A DNA stretch of 64,000 nt from Imbricaverruca yamaguchii (GCA_034440575.1 JAOTOL010001087.1:161501-225500), one strand, 5' to 3'. Positions 1 through 11,215 are shown, numbered from the stretch's first letter. Numbers and translations: made by a program. Notes: generated from the sequence alone by a model not told the origin.

Positions 1-1031
1 CTGAATGGCTAGTGTAGACCTCTGAATGGGGGGCGTGAAACGCTAAATGATCAGTGTAGAGCGATTGAATGACCAGTATAGAGCACTTTAATGGTCAGAA
101 TAGAGCGCTGAATAGTCAGTGTAGAGCGAAGAATGGTCAGCATAGGGCGCTGCATGGTCAGTGTAGAGCGCTGCAAGATCAGTGTAGAGCGCTGCATGGT
201 CAGTGTAGAGCACTGCATGGTCAGTGTAGAGCGCTGCATGGTCAGTGTAGAGCGCTGCAAGATCAGTGTAGAGCGCTGCATGGTCAGTGTAGAGCGCTGC
301 ATGGTCAGTGTAGAGCACTGCATGGTCAGTGTAGAGCGCTGCAAGATCAGTGTAGAGCGCTGCATGGTCAGTGTAGAGCGCTGCAAGATCAGTGTAGAGC
401 GCTGCATGGTCAGTGTAGAGCACTGCATGGTCAGTGTAGAGCACTGCATGGTCAGTGTAGAGCGCTGCATGGTCAGTGTAGAGCGCTGCATGGTCAGTGT
501 AGAGCGCTGCATGGTCAGTGTAGAGCACTGCATGGTCAGCATAGGGCGCTGCATGGTCAGTGTAGAGCGCTGCAAGATCAGTGCAGAGCGCTGCAAGATC
601 AGTGTAGAGCGCTGCATGGTCAGTGTAGAGCACTGCATGGTCAGTGTAGAGCGCTGCATGGTCAGTGTAGAGCGCTGCATGGTCAGCATAGGGCGCTGCA
701 TGGTCAGTGTAGAGCGCTGCAAGATCAGTGTAGAGCACTGCATGGTCAGTGTAGAGCACTGCATGGTCAGTGTAGAGCACTGCATGGTCAGTGTAGAGCG
801 CTGCAAGATCAGTGTAGAGCGCTGCATGGTCAGTGTAGAGCACTGCATGGTCAGTGTAGAGCGCTGCAAGATCAGTGTAGAGCGCTGCATGGTCAGTGTA
901 GAGCACTGCATGGTCAGTGTAGAGCACTGCATGGTCAGTGTAGAGCGCTGCATGGTAAGCATAGGGCACTGCATGGTCAGTGTAGAGCGCTGCATGGTCA
1001 GTGTAGAGCGCTGCATGGTCAGCATAGAGCG
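1..1031. repeat. 21-bp minisatellite, block 1
   Basis: About 45 tandem copies of a 21-bp unit built on GCGCTGCATGGTCAGTGTAG plus A, with a common variant that has CAAGATC in place of CATGGTC. The first 130 bases hold more diverged copies, so the array probably begins before the window. Because 21 is divisible by three, open frames run through it in several frames on both strands; their product would be a pure 7-residue repeat (RALHGQC in one frame). I do not regard these as genes. Confidence 0.97.
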
Positions 1032-1685
1032 CTGAATAGTTGGTGCAGAGCGCTGGATAGTTGGTGCAGAGCGCTGAATAGTTGGTGTAGAGCGCTGAAT
1101 AGTTGGTGCAGAGCGCTGAATAGTTGGTGCAGAGCACTGAACAGTTGGTGCAGAGCGCTGAATAGTTGGTGCAGAGCGCTGAATAGTTGGTGTAGAGCGC
1201 TGAATAGTTGGTGCAGAGCGCTGAATAGTTGGTGCAGAGCGCTGAATAGTTGGTGCAGAGCGCTGAATAGTTGGTGCAGGGCGCTGAATAGTTGGTGTAG
1301 AGCGCTGAATAGTTGGTGCAGAGCGCTGAATAGTTGGTGCAGAGCGCTGAATAGTTGGTGCAGAGCGCTGAATAGTTGGTGCAGAGCGCTGAGTAGTTGG
1401 TGCAGAGCGCTGAATAGTTGGTGCAGAGCGCTGAATAGTTGGTGCAGGGCGCTGAATAGTTGGTGCAGAGCGCTGAATAGTTGGTGCAGAGCGCTGAATA
1501 GTTGGTGCAGAGCGCTAAATAGTTGGTGCAGAGCGCTGAATAGTTGGTGGAGAGCGCTGAATAGTTGGTGCAGAGCGCTGAATAGTTGGTGCAGAGCGCT
1601 GAATAGTTGGTGCAGAGCGCTGAATAGTTGGTGCAGAGCTCTGAATAGTTGGTGCAGAGCGCTGAATAGCTGGTGCAGAGCGTCG
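1032..1685. repeat. 21-bp minisatellite, block 2
   Basis: About 31 copies of a second 21-bp unit, GCGCTGAATAGTTGGTGCAG plus A. It matches the block 1 unit at 16 of 21 positions, so both come from one ancestor. The change from one type to the other is abrupt near 1031, and each block is internally homogeneous. Confidence 0.97.
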
Positions 1686-1699
1686 CCAGGACAGCCGGC

Positions 1700-2945
1700 T
1701 TTCGGTGGGTAATGATATGCTTCTAAACTGTTAAAACCTCTTCCAACAATTTAAGTCGAGTTCCTTACGTTGACTTAACATGACCTCTGGTGACCTCAAA
1801 ATCGGCCAACGTGCAGGTGTAAAGCGTGCTTCTGGTTTTCCATGACTAGCGCTTTCCAAAGGTCGTTTGCATTTTATCTTGGCTTGCGTAAATCGGAAGC
1901 TAATGCTGAGGACGGGGTGCCCTCAGGACCCTCGCCCGGTCTGGAAAAGTAGGGTTTGCCGGTCCCCCGGCGGTGGTGAACTGTTGCAGCGTAACTGTGC
2001 ACTGCATCGGTGTCTGCTGCTGACGATGGCTGGGAGTTTAGGGGCGCATCGACTACGGCTGGGATCCGCTGCACACGTGAATGTCGGGCTGCCAGATCTA
2101 GCATATGTGATTCACGGTGAAAATGATTCGATGTGCTTAGAACCGCTATTGTTGGGTGCAATACATTTCAATTGAATACAAATTCGTGATGATTCAAGCT
2201 GGATTGCATTGATGGGAATCGATGCACGTAGGCTAATGATCTCAGAGTGTCACACAGTGATCTCTGAGCTCTCACCATGATCTATTCGATTATCGCTTGC
2301 TCAGCCAGACATGAAAGATAGGACAGAAGTTGAAAATGATAAGTGAAACTGATGAATGATAAGCATGCCATGCTCTGCTTGAAGACATTGGAGTAGTACT
2401 TAGATTGTTCGTGAACTTTTAGTTGGATTGGTCGGTAGCATGGACATAGTGAACCATGTCCGGCTTTTGAATAACATCATCTTCGAATGAAATAACATGA
2501 TATGGCCACTGCTTTTGAATTCAGCCTTTGCAAGCGAAATTGAACCAGATCAAAAATGTTTTCAACACCGCAAAGAACACCTTTGGCATATTTGTAAGCT
2601 AGCATCACAGCCAAAACCTAGTTCTAGGATGATGCTGTACCCGATCTTGCAGTCCGAGCTGCCGTCTGATAACTGTATAACAAACACAAATTAATTCCAT
2701 GTCCCGCACCCATGCAAAGATGGGCGGGGAGTACTGTCTTGCCGGTGTGCCAATAGAAAGGCACGTTTTGGCTGTGTGAAGAAGTGGGTTGGTGAAGCGA
2801 AGGCCGTTGCGTCACAGCACTCCACGTTCTTTTTTGCTTAATTGTCTGCTGCGAGACGTCCGAATCCGTAGACCAGCTACGCTGTCCTGGGAATCCCCTG
2901 TGTCTTTGCTAGTTTGGTTCCCTGGCTGGCTTACCAGCTGACAAT
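1700..2945. other. non-repetitive DNA, no supported gene
   Basis: Ordinary mixed-composition sequence. Short open frames occur (for example 1867-2175 on the plus strand), but none has a recognisable domain, biased composition or convincing splice context. Downstream exons of gene A (minus strand) would be expected in this direction, but I could not identify one. Confidence 0.5.
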
Positions 2946-2952
2946 GTGCCGG

Positions 2953-3122
2953 ACTTACCTCCGAAGAACTCTCCGGGGAGGTACTGGACTTACCTCCGAG
3001 GAACTCTCCCGGAGGTACTGGACTTACCTCCGAGGAAGTCTCCGGGGAGGTACTGGACTTACCTCCGAGGAACTCTCCGGGAGGTACTGGACTTACCTCC
3101 GAGGAACTCTCCGGGAGGTACT
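2953..3122 (-). repeat. 34/35-bp minisatellite made of an exon end plus 5' splice donor
   Basis: Five tandem units of alternating 35 and 34 bp. Read on the minus strand, each carries CTCGGAG|GTAAGTCC, a perfect U1-complementary donor. The five GTAAGT cores (as ACTTAC on plus) lie at 2953, 2988, 3022, 3057 and 3091. The exon part of the unit (CCTCCCGGAGAGTTCCTC) is the last coding sequence of gene A, so the unit is a duplicated exon-intron junction. Confidence 0.9.
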
Positions 3123-6100
3123 GGCGGCGCAGGCGGAGCCACGTCGTTGATCAAGCCCGGCGGCTGACCGGACCCGGCCTCCGGCGGTGCCGGCGGCTGA
3201 GGAACGTCTGGTAGTGGTGCTGGAGGCTGAGGCACGTCAGGTAGCGGCGCCGGCGGCTGGGGCACGTCAGGAAGCGGCGCCGGCACCGGCGGCACGATCA
3301 CCGGTTCGTCGCCAGCCACGCCGCCGACAATGGCGCCGCCGGCGACGGCGGCAGCAGCTGCGGCAGCTGCCGTCGCACCGGCCCCTGTCCCGCCTGCCGC
3401 CAGGGAGCCGGCCACCAGGGCGTAGACGGGCAGCGTGAAGGCCGCCAGCCCGCCCACGCCGCCCAGGATGCCGGCCGTGCCGAGCCAGCACTGGGTGACA
3501 CACCGGCCGGAGAACTGGCGGCCCTGGCGGCGCGCCGCCGACGCCGTCGCCGAGCGGAAGCCGCCGTCGTCGGGCCGGAACTGGCGGCGGAAGCGGCGCG
3601 CCGCCGCCGCCACGGCGCCGGCCGCCTCGGGCGACGCGCCCAGGCTGCGGCCTATGCTCTCCACCAGCGCGTCCATCGTCGGCAGCGACGAGGCCGGCGC
3701 GTCACGCCGCTCTCGCGTCGCTCTCGCCCGTCGCTGCGGGTCGGGCCTGAAGTTGCGGTTGATGTAGGAGACGCGCGGCGGCAGCGAGGTCGGCGGCCCG
3801 ACCGGCGGCGGCGCGGCTGCGAACGCTGACGGGATGCTGCCGGTGCTTCTCCTTCAGACGCTGGAGCGCCGCTAGGTACGGCCGCTTGGTGGGCTTCCAG
3901 AAGCCGTACTCGTTGTACACCGGCGCCGGTCGTGTTGGAGCGGTGGTAGGTCGTGTTGGAGCGGTGGTAGGTCGCGTGGTCCAGCGGTGTGGGTGGTGAG
4001 GTCTAGCCACACTTAGCCAAGTGTGGCCACTGGCAAAACCGCCCGTAGAACTGCCGGTGGAATTCCAGGCGGAATTCGTGAAATAGTCTGCAGTGCCATC
4101 AGCATTCGTGAACGGGTGTTGAGGTGGAAATGAGTTTTGTTCCGCAGCATTGGACGTGCCGGAGGTTGAGATGCCCGGTGACGGGCCGCCGGGTCTTGAC
4201 GCGAGGCCTCCGTGGTACTGGCTCTCTGTGCTCGCGGTAGGTTTTTGAACAAGCGACGGCACAGCTCCTGTCCAGACGGTGCCGTCTCCCTCGAGCTCAG
4301 GAACTGTGGTGGTCGGCTTTGGCAAAGGTGCATAGCTCCCATGAGCAGGTTTGTGCCACGCTGCAGCGCCCACCTTGTGTTTGTGCTTCAGCTTCAACTT
4401 GCTGAAGATCAGGGGGCGACGAGATGGCCTCCAGAATCCCAGTTCGTTGAACAGCATTGTGAAAGCGCTATGCCCTGCCGGTGCGATGTGATCAGCTGTC
4501 TGAATTGACGATTGTGATAAAGATGTGAGAGATGTGGCAGCAGGCGAGGTCAGACCAGTCGATTCGGCAGCTGGTGAGGTCGCAAGAGATGCAGCACCTG
4601 AAGCCGTCTGAGCCCAGGCGGATGATGTGGTGATTGGTGAAGATACGGAAGTTATGGCATCCGGAGGTGATTCGCCAGTACTGAAGAACGTTGTTGTTGG
4701 CGAGTCCGTGGTAAATGCGACATCGTCCACTCCATGCCACGTGGACAGCTTCTCTGGCTGGGCAGTAGTAGCTGGCATCGAGAGAAAGGTGTCGAGATTC
4801 TGCTCGGCCTCACTCTGAAGAGCTTGTGTCGTGGGCCACCCGGCGTCGCCGCCGCCCTCAGCGGACGTGATGGTGCGTCTGGTGGTGATCACGGCACCTG
4901 CGTCCTGACCTTCCAGCGCGGCCACCTGCCGATGCGGTGGGTCGCTCGCCGCCGAGGTCTGGTCGGTCGACAACCAGCCGGCGCCCGGCGGCTTCGGCGA
5001 GATCGCGATGATGGGAGAGTCGGTGACGTTGATGCGCGCCGGCATCATCATCATCGGCGCGTTCGGGTCGATCTGCTGGATGTTGATGACGCCGGCGTTG
5101 GTGTCGCCCGTCGTGAAGCCGCCGATTGGCAGCTGAGTGAACAGACTGCTGATTTCTGACGGCTTTGGCTCGCCGGCGTATGGGCTGTCGCCGGCCGCTC
5201 CGCCAGGGGACGGTACTACCTGCGGCGCCTGGCCAGGGAAAAGGTTTTCGACTGAGCTGCCAACGTCAGCAGACTCCGTGCCGGACTTGAAAGATATTGG
5301 GTCTGTCGGCGGTGCATGGGCTGCATTCAGCGGGGAACTGCCCACCGCCTCTGCAGATGGCTGCTGGTTGGTGCCGGGCCTCTGGCCGAGAAAGGTGGCC
5401 GGCTTCGCAGTGGGTGGCTTCCAGAAGCCGAGGTGGTTGAAGGTGACGATATCTCCCCAGCCGGTCGTGGGCCTCACGCTCGTGGCAGTAGAGGTGGTGG
5501 TGGTGGTCGGGGTGGCAGTCGTGACTGAGGTGCCGAAGACGGTGACCGTCCTGGTGGTCGTGACGACCGTCGGTCGGACGACTGTCGGCCGGTAGGTCGC
5601 CGCCGTGACCACCTGCGCCAACGGCGGAAACCGGAAGTGCAGCTCGTCGTGCGGCGGTGTCGGTCGAATGTGCAGCTCGAAAGAGCCGTCTTTCAGCGGC
5701 ACTTCCTCGTGATGCTCCACGGTGCCCAGCGTCGAGAGGATCTCCATCGTGGACGGAATGTGGGCGCTCAGCTGTGTGGTCACATCGCTGGTCGCCGTCA
5801 CGACAAAGTTGGGCACCTGTGGCAGCTCGATGTTCTCGGGAACCTCTGGAGTGCCATAGTCGATGTCCTGGATAAGCGACGGACCGCCATCGGCGCTGCT
5901 TGAGGTCACCGGAGGACGTGGCAGAAGGAAACTTGGCGCGTGCTCCTCGGCCAGAACGACAGGCGAGGCTTCTGTGGGCTCGAACCAAGTGCCGAAGCCC
6001 ACTTGCCAAGTTGTCAGCACGCCGTCCTCCGACACGGAGACATCGGGGGATGCTATGTGCGGGGGCGATGTGAAGGCTGTCGGGGACGAGGTGACAGACG

Positions 6101-8789
6101 TGTGTGACGAGGTCACTGTCACTGGCGGCGGAGCTGGAGATGTTACAGCGGGAGATGGACGAACAGAGCCGGACCACTCTCCGAGTGTGGTCGTGGTGTC
6201 CGCAGCTCCAGACGCTGCCGTCGCCCAGCCGGGAGCACCTCCGCCGGGAGCGCTCGGTGTTTGGTGATGGCCGTCAGCGGTCAGTTCCGAGACGATTGCC
6301 GCGATGCTGCCGAGGATGCCGTCCATCACGGCCCCCTGGTCGCTGCCTGCTGCTGCTGCTGTTGCATGGGCTGCGTTAGACGCGGTGACGATTGTGGCCG
6401 GAGGGTGGCGCCACTGTGCCGCCGCCACCGCCGCCGTCATCGGCCATTGTGATGCCGGACGCCGACAGCAGGCCCTGAAGCAAGCCGTCGACAACTGCTC
6501 CACCATGCTCGTGGTGCGCGGACACACCCGGGACGTTCGCCGTGTCGGTGTCGACGCCGGGCGGCCGGTGGGAGCCGTCCCCAGCGACCACCACGTTTGC
6601 CATGCTCTGCAGGTGCGGCAGGTGGAGGAGGCCCGACGTCTCGGCGGCGGGCAGCGTGGTCAGTGAGACGGCGCCGGTCGTAGTCTCTGACGGCAGCGGT
6701 TGGGGCCAGCCCAGCCCTCCCGACACTACCTGCTCGTCGGGCACGGTCACGAAGTGGGAGATGGTGATGAGCCCCGCCGGCAGCCCGCTGTGGCCTGGCG
6801 GCTGGTGTTGGTCGGCCGGGGGCGCAGAGGAGCCGCCGGTCGGCTGACTGCCGGCGGCGCCGACCGGCAGCACGCCGTTGACCGTTTCGATGCACAGACC
6901 GTGACACGCGGGTCGCGACGAGCCGGATGCGGCCTGCACAGACTGGCCGTGGCTCCCGGCGGTGCCCGCCGCGGCGTCTGGCGTCGACGGCGAGCCCGAA
7001 GGTCCCGCCACGAACACCCCCACGCCGGGGATCACGTGAGTAGTGCCCGCCGGACCGAACACGTGAACTCCGCCCGGAGTCGCGCCGTCACTCTGGACGC
7101 CGCCCGGAGACGCCGGCAGCACGTGCACGCTCGAGGTTGGGCCCGTCACGTGGACGTCGACAGGCGGCGTGACGACGAAGGGACGGGGACCGATCCTGGT
7201 GGAGTGGCCACGCCGCCCGGCGTCCCCTGGATGATGTGGACGCCTCCGTGTGAGCTCGAGTGGTCTCCACCTCCCGCCGGTCCGTGCAGACCGTTCTGCG
7301 TGAAGAGGTGAATGCTGCCGGACGTCTCCGTCATGTTGTTGCGCGTGACCTCGCCGATGGTCACTGTGGCCGTCAGGTTCGGCCTCGGCACGTAGCCCAG
7401 GTCGGTTGGCAGCGATGGCACGAAGTTGTCGTAGCCGCTGTAGTCCGGCTCGGTGAGGCCCATCAGGTCGCAGGCGAACCGCAGCGCCTGGTGGCTGATC
7501 TCCGGACTGAGGGGCGGCAGGGTCTCCATCACGCCCGCCACGTGTGCGGTGGCCGGGTGGAGAGCCCCGGCAGAGCGGCCGAGCAGGCCGCCGCCGTTGG
7601 CGATCGCCAGCAGCGTGAACAGCACCAGGTTCAGCACGAGTGCCGTCGTGGTGGCGACGGCGCCCACGTTGTTGTACATCTTGCAGTTGCACGTGTCGAA
7701 GGAGCTGGACACGGGACGTGAGAGGAAGGTCAGCGGTGTATCTATGGGGAATGGCAGCGGCGTCACCTGCTCCTCCCAGACGTCCTGCTGCCAGTGTGGC
7801 TCCTCTGGCGGCGGCGCGCCGTAGTGCGAGCTCGGTCGTGCCGCGGGGTACGACGCCTTGTGTTTGTCCCCGTAATGGGAGCCCGGCCGGGCGGCTGGGT
7901 ACTTCCCCTTGGCTTTCTGGCCGTAGCGCGAGTCGGACTGCGCGGCGGGGTACGTGTTGGCGCCGGTGCTGACGCCGCCCTCGGCCGTCTGGTAGCTGGT
8001 GTAGGAGCTCTCGGCAGCCGTGTCGACCGCCGGGCCGAAGGTCAGGTCGACTGGCGTGCGGAACTCGGCCATGTCGTACACCAGCGGTGGTCGCCGGGCG
8101 GTCTGGCCGTGTGTGGCCGCCTCCGTGTTGATGCCGATCCGGAGGCTCGCCTGCTGGCGGTGAGACGATACATGTGTCGACTTGAGGTTGTTGTTATTGA
8201 CGTTGTTGTTGAAAGGCTCGTGCCGCTGATCGCTGTCCAAATTTGGCCGATGCTCGCCTTGCGGTCTGACAGGCCGACGATGCTGGACGCCGACCCGCCG
8301 CCGCTGCTGATCACGCTGCTGGACCTGCTGCTGATCACGCTGCTGGACCCGCTGCTGATCACGCTGCTGGACCCGCTGCTGATCACGCTGCTGGACCCGC
8401 TGCTGATCACGCTGCTGGACCCGCTGCTGATCACGCTGCTGGACCCGCTGATGATCTCGGAGCTGAACCTGTTGCTGACCTCGGAGCGGTCGGCGCTGTG
8501 CCGCTTCGTCGCCTCTGTGGCCGGAGCTGGTGGGTCGGCGGCGATGCCGCTGGTCCTTGGCAATAGCCCGCCAGTTGTTATGGCGCCACCGTCCATCTTC
8601 GGCGCCTTTCTTCCAATCGCCGAAGCCCGGGTGCCACCATCGGTCCGGAGAGGCGTGCCGCTTCGCCTGCGCATCGACCATCCGTCTGTAGTCTCTCTTA
8701 GCCGTCCGTAGTCGCTGGTAGGCGTGTGGGTGTCCGTGATGGACCACCAGCGGCGGCCCGCGCTGCGACAAAAAATTCGGCTCTCGCAT
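3097..8789 (-). CDS. gene A: large single-pass membrane protein with GFW[KR]P repeats, function unknown
   Basis: The coding path starts at the ATG at 8787-8789 (MREPNFLS) and runs about 1,900 codons to a donor at 3097/3096. I saw no similarity to a named family. In order, the protein has: a basic N-terminus rich in Arg, His and Trp; eight-residue RVQQRDQQ repeats (about residues 100-160); an Asn-rich stretch; three YPAA[RQ]-x-SxYG repeats; one membrane segment (about residues 374-397, 7600-7668) with no signal peptide; NLT and NMT glycosylation sites just after it, suggesting an outside C-terminus; a long Ser/Thr/Pro-rich mucin-like region; three GFW[KR]P motifs; a CVTQC motif followed by an Ala/Gly-rich hydrophobic stretch; and PPAPLPDVPQ repeats. 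The frame changes near 7182-7203, 6391-6436 and 3815-3840, where protein-like sequence simply continues in another frame. These are either assembly indels or real lesions. The C-terminal exon(s) were not found. Confidence 0.72.
3815..3840 (-). other. frame break 3 in gene A
   Basis: After the third GFW motif and the basic stretch ending KEKHRQHPVS, the original frame degenerates to Arg/Ala-rich sequence and stops at 3702. The frame one base forward gives PPPVGPPTSLPPRVSYINRN and reads without a break into the C-terminal region, so one extra base (or two missing) is indicated. Confidence 0.7.
3890..3916 (-). other. GFW[KR]P motif copy 3 in gene A
   Basis: Encodes YNEYGFWKP, followed by TKRPYL and a basic tail (RLKEKHR). 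It lies about 178 residues after copy 2, and the last frame break follows shortly after it. Confidence 0.8.
4425..4451 (-). other. GFW[KR]P motif copy 2 in gene A
   Basis: Encodes FNELGFWRP, followed by SRRPLIF and a Lys/His-rich tail (KLKLKHKHK). It lies about 330 residues after copy 1. Confidence 0.8.
5415..5441 (-). other. GFW[KR]P motif copy 1 in gene A
   Basis: Encodes FNHLGFWKP, followed by PTAKP. It is the first of three spaced copies of [FY]N[EH][LY]GFW[KR]P followed by one or two basic residues and Pro. No known domain was recognised. Confidence 0.8.
6391..6436 (-). other. frame break 2 in gene A
   Basis: The upstream frame ends in a Gly run followed by TVAPPSG and soon stops. The protein-like continuation (ATIVTASNAAHATAAAAG) is one base back. 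The break lies in or next to a GCC-rich run, a typical place for a consensus indel. Confidence 0.7.
7182..7203 (-). other. frame break 1 in gene A
   Basis: Upstream coding ends with GGVATPPG in one frame. The downstream continuation (RPFVVTPPVDVHVTG) is in the frame reached by stepping back one base, so one base appears to be missing. The site lies beside a run of four G/C bases. There is no room for an intron. Confidence 0.7.
7600..7668 (-). other. transmembrane segment of gene A
   Basis: Uninterrupted hydrophobic run of about 23 residues including the core ALVLNLVLFTLLAIA. It is preceded by a Cys-containing stretch (DTCNCKMYNN) and followed by Gly-rich sequence. The N-terminal side is strongly basic and the C-terminal side carries N-glycosylation sequons, so a type II orientation (N-terminus in the cytoplasm) is the simpler reading. 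The orientation is inferred. Confidence 0.75.
8308..8490 (-). repeat. 24-bp coding repeat (RVQQRDQQ) in gene A
   Basis: About seven tandem 24-bp units built on CTGCTGATCACGCTGCTGGA on the plus strand. On the minus strand, in the gene A frame, they encode Gln/Arg/Asp octapeptides. The flanking sequence in the same frame looks protein-like on both sides, so the repeat is taken as coding. Other frames give LLITLLDP or SSSVISSG, which I treat as shadows. Confidence 0.8.
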
Positions 8790-9039
8790 TGTCTTCGTGG
8801 CAGGTTCACGTGAGATGCATCGCACCCGTAGTCTCACTCGCTCTGCTGAAACCGTGGACTGGTCTGGCAACGCCGGTCTGGCAACACTGGCCTGGCAACA
8901 CTGGTCAGCCGCGCCACATCCGTGGACCAATCCAGCGGCACTGGTCTCCGGACACCACTCACCAGATGCGTCCGACCTGTCCGTCCACTTCGCGGTCCGT
9001 CTACCACGGCGAGCCTCTGAATACCTCCCCGTGGGATGA

Positions 9040-9049
9040 ACTCACCTAG
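9040..9049 (-). other. possible 5' UTR splice donor of gene A
   Basis: On the minus strand, CTAG|GTGAGT lies about 250 bases upstream of the gene A ATG, with the exon ending at 9046. A matching acceptor could be the TTTCAG near 8860, but its pyrimidine tract is weak. A non-coding first exon is therefore only a proposal. Confidence 0.35.
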
Positions 9050-9059
9050 CGCAGTTAGC

Positions 9060-9640
9060 TTCACCCTCTGTTCAGTTCACCCTCTGTGTTCACCCTCTGT
9101 GTTCACCCCCTCTGTGTTCACTCTCTGTTCAGTTCACCCTCAGCTCAGATAGTTCTCCCTCTGAGGTCAGTGTATCAACATCAGACCTGCCACCTGACAC
9201 AGGCAGAGGAGTCGCCTGAGCTGCGTGCCGTCAGCTGACTCAGACAGCAGTCAGCCGAGCCGCAGTCAGCTCACGTGAGAGTGACGTCGCCGCTCCGGGC
9301 GCCGATTGCGGCGCACCGCTGAGCACCAAATCGGCCGTCGTCGGCCGCCGTCACGCCGTCGGGCCACGTGACCCAGTCCGACTCACGTGGGCGCTGCCGC
9401 CGTCTCGCGGGTGCCGGTCTGATTAAGTCTGCCGCTCCTGCCGCCGCCCCTCCTCCGGTGACGAATCAGCCGATGACGACGCCGCCGGGGGACGAGCTGG
9501 ACGCCTCGCTGCCGGCCTCGCTGATGGGGCGCCGGTCCGGCGGTCCGGGCTGGTGCCAAATGTCTCCGTGGCCACGCCCCCGGCAACAGCTCCGAGGTAT
9601 TCCGCCGGGGGCGCTTTCGCACTTTGATAATAGCACACAC
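9060..9640. other. upstream flank of gene A with short CT-rich repeats
   Basis: Contains several imperfect copies of TTCACCCTCTGTG near 9062-9145. No TATA box or clear initiator was seen upstream of gene A. Confidence 0.4.
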
Positions 9641-9641
9641 G

Positions 9642-9900
9642 TCCGACTAGTTCACCTGACCAGCTCGCGTGATGACGTCACTGACACACCCGTCCGACTG
9701 GTTCACCTGACCAACTCGCGTGATGACGCCACCGACACACCCGGCCGACTGGTTCAGCTGACCGACTCGCGTGATGACGCCACCGACACACACGTCCGAC
9801 TGGTTCAGCTGACAAGGCTCGCGTGATGACGTCACCGACTCACTAGACCCACTGGTTCAGCTGACCAGCTCGCGTGATGACGCCACTGAATTGACGTCAC
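9642..9900. repeat. 51-bp minisatellite
   Basis: About five copies of a 51-bp unit containing CGTCCGACTGGTTCACCTGA and CTCGCGTGATGACGCCACC. The unit length is a multiple of three, so both strands stay open through it; it is not taken as coding. Confidence 0.9.
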
Positions 9901-10094
9901 GGATGTGATGAGAGACCGGTCGGTGTTGGGCTGTGTGACTGTGCTGGTGTTGGCAGTGGTGATGGTGAAGACTCAGCGCTGCTAAGCGGCTCCCCTGCTC
10001 TGGTGTTGCCGCGCCTGAAGCTACAGCTCTGCCTCCGTCACGAGGTTACGGCCACAGCTCTGCCTCAGTCACCCACCTCACTCGCAATCGTCCA

Positions 10095-10187
10095 CCACTA
10101 ACGTCTAACACGGCGCGAGTTCACCACTAACGCCTAACACGGCGCGAGTCCACCACTAACGCCTAACACGGCGCGAGTCCACCAATG
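10095..10187. repeat. 29-bp minisatellite
   Basis: About three copies of a 29-bp unit containing CACCACTAACGCCTAACACG, followed by GCGCGAGTC. Confidence 0.9.
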
Positions 10188-10659
10188 CGACTCCGTCCAC
10201 AACCAACTCAGATAAGCTTGCCACTCGCCAACACTGGGTGTTCACTCATGAAATATACACAAGTGCAGGGAATACAATGGCTGGAGACGTCTTACGATGA
10301 AACGATTTCGACTGGCTCGTCTTCGAAGCTGACTTATGCAGGCTTCTTTTCATCGATGTCATGCAATTCAATTCACTTCGTCCAGTTTATTGTATTTTGT
10401 GCAGGGTACCGTAGTCTGCCGAGTTAATTCTGCCAGAGTCCGTTCATTTCACTATAGCTAGTCCAGTCTACTACGGTTCCACAAGTTCAGTAGAATTTGT
10501 TCAGGGCACAGTATTTGATCAGTTCACTATACTTCGTCCCAGTTTACCTAGCTTGCCCAGTTGATATCAGATCATCACATTCAGTTCGGTTCGTCCAGCT
10601 CAATCTGGTCTGGCTCTTTCATTCAATTCAACTTCTCCGATTCAATCCGATCGAGCCTA

Positions 10660-11215
10660 TTCTGATGACTTCGCAACGACTTCGCAAGGACTTCGCAAGT
10701 ATTTCGCAAGGGCTTCTGCAAGGGCGAGAGATTCGTCATACGCTTGCTGCACCAAAGCGAGAAAAAAAACTGCATGCGTGTATTGTCACGTTTCTTGCCA
10801 CTATTCTGCAGTGAAGTGATTCTGCGGCATCAGATAAACCTGCAGTGAAGCGATTCTGTGGTGCTAGATGCACCTTCTGCAGTGAAGAGATTCTGTGGCG
10901 CTAATTGCACCTTCTGCAGTGAAGTAATTCAGAGACGTTTAGAATGATGCAGGCCACACTGACGACGGAGTAGTGCGGAAGTGCTTACCACCGACTCCGG
11001 TTTCCGTCGTCCCATCGTCACCCGCCAAATGGCACCGATGTGTTGCTGCACCGCTTAGTGCTGCACGCTCCGCACACTAGTGTAGCACCCCGCACACTAG
11101 TGTAGCACGCCGTACACTGGCTTAGCACACTGCATGATAATGCAGCGCACTAGTGCAGTACACTAGTTCAGTGTAGCACGCCGCCCACTGGTGTAGCACA
11201 CTAGTTCACTGGTGA
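10660..11215. repeat. cluster of short degenerate tandem repeats
   Basis: Holds GACTTCGCAAG repeats near 10670-10720, a roughly 45-bp degenerate repeat containing CTGCAGTGAAG at 10808-10930, and a roughly 20-bp repeat (CACACTAGTGTAGCAC) at 11065-11210. Copies are diverged, so boundaries are approximate. Confidence 0.7.

Noticed and set aside
1..1031. Acceptor-like TTGCAG or TGCAG in minus-strand 21-bp units
   Set aside because: No pyrimidine tract and no neighbouring exon, so not grouped with the splice-junction arrays.
69..1712. 547-codon plus-strand open frame of RALHGQC/RALNSWC repeats
   Set aside because: The 21-bp unit length keeps frames open on both strands at once; there is no signal peptide, splice context or non-repeat protein sequence.
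7146..7203. Intron between the first two gene A frames
   Set aside because: The two frames overlap almost base for base, so there is no room for an intron; a single-base indel explains it.
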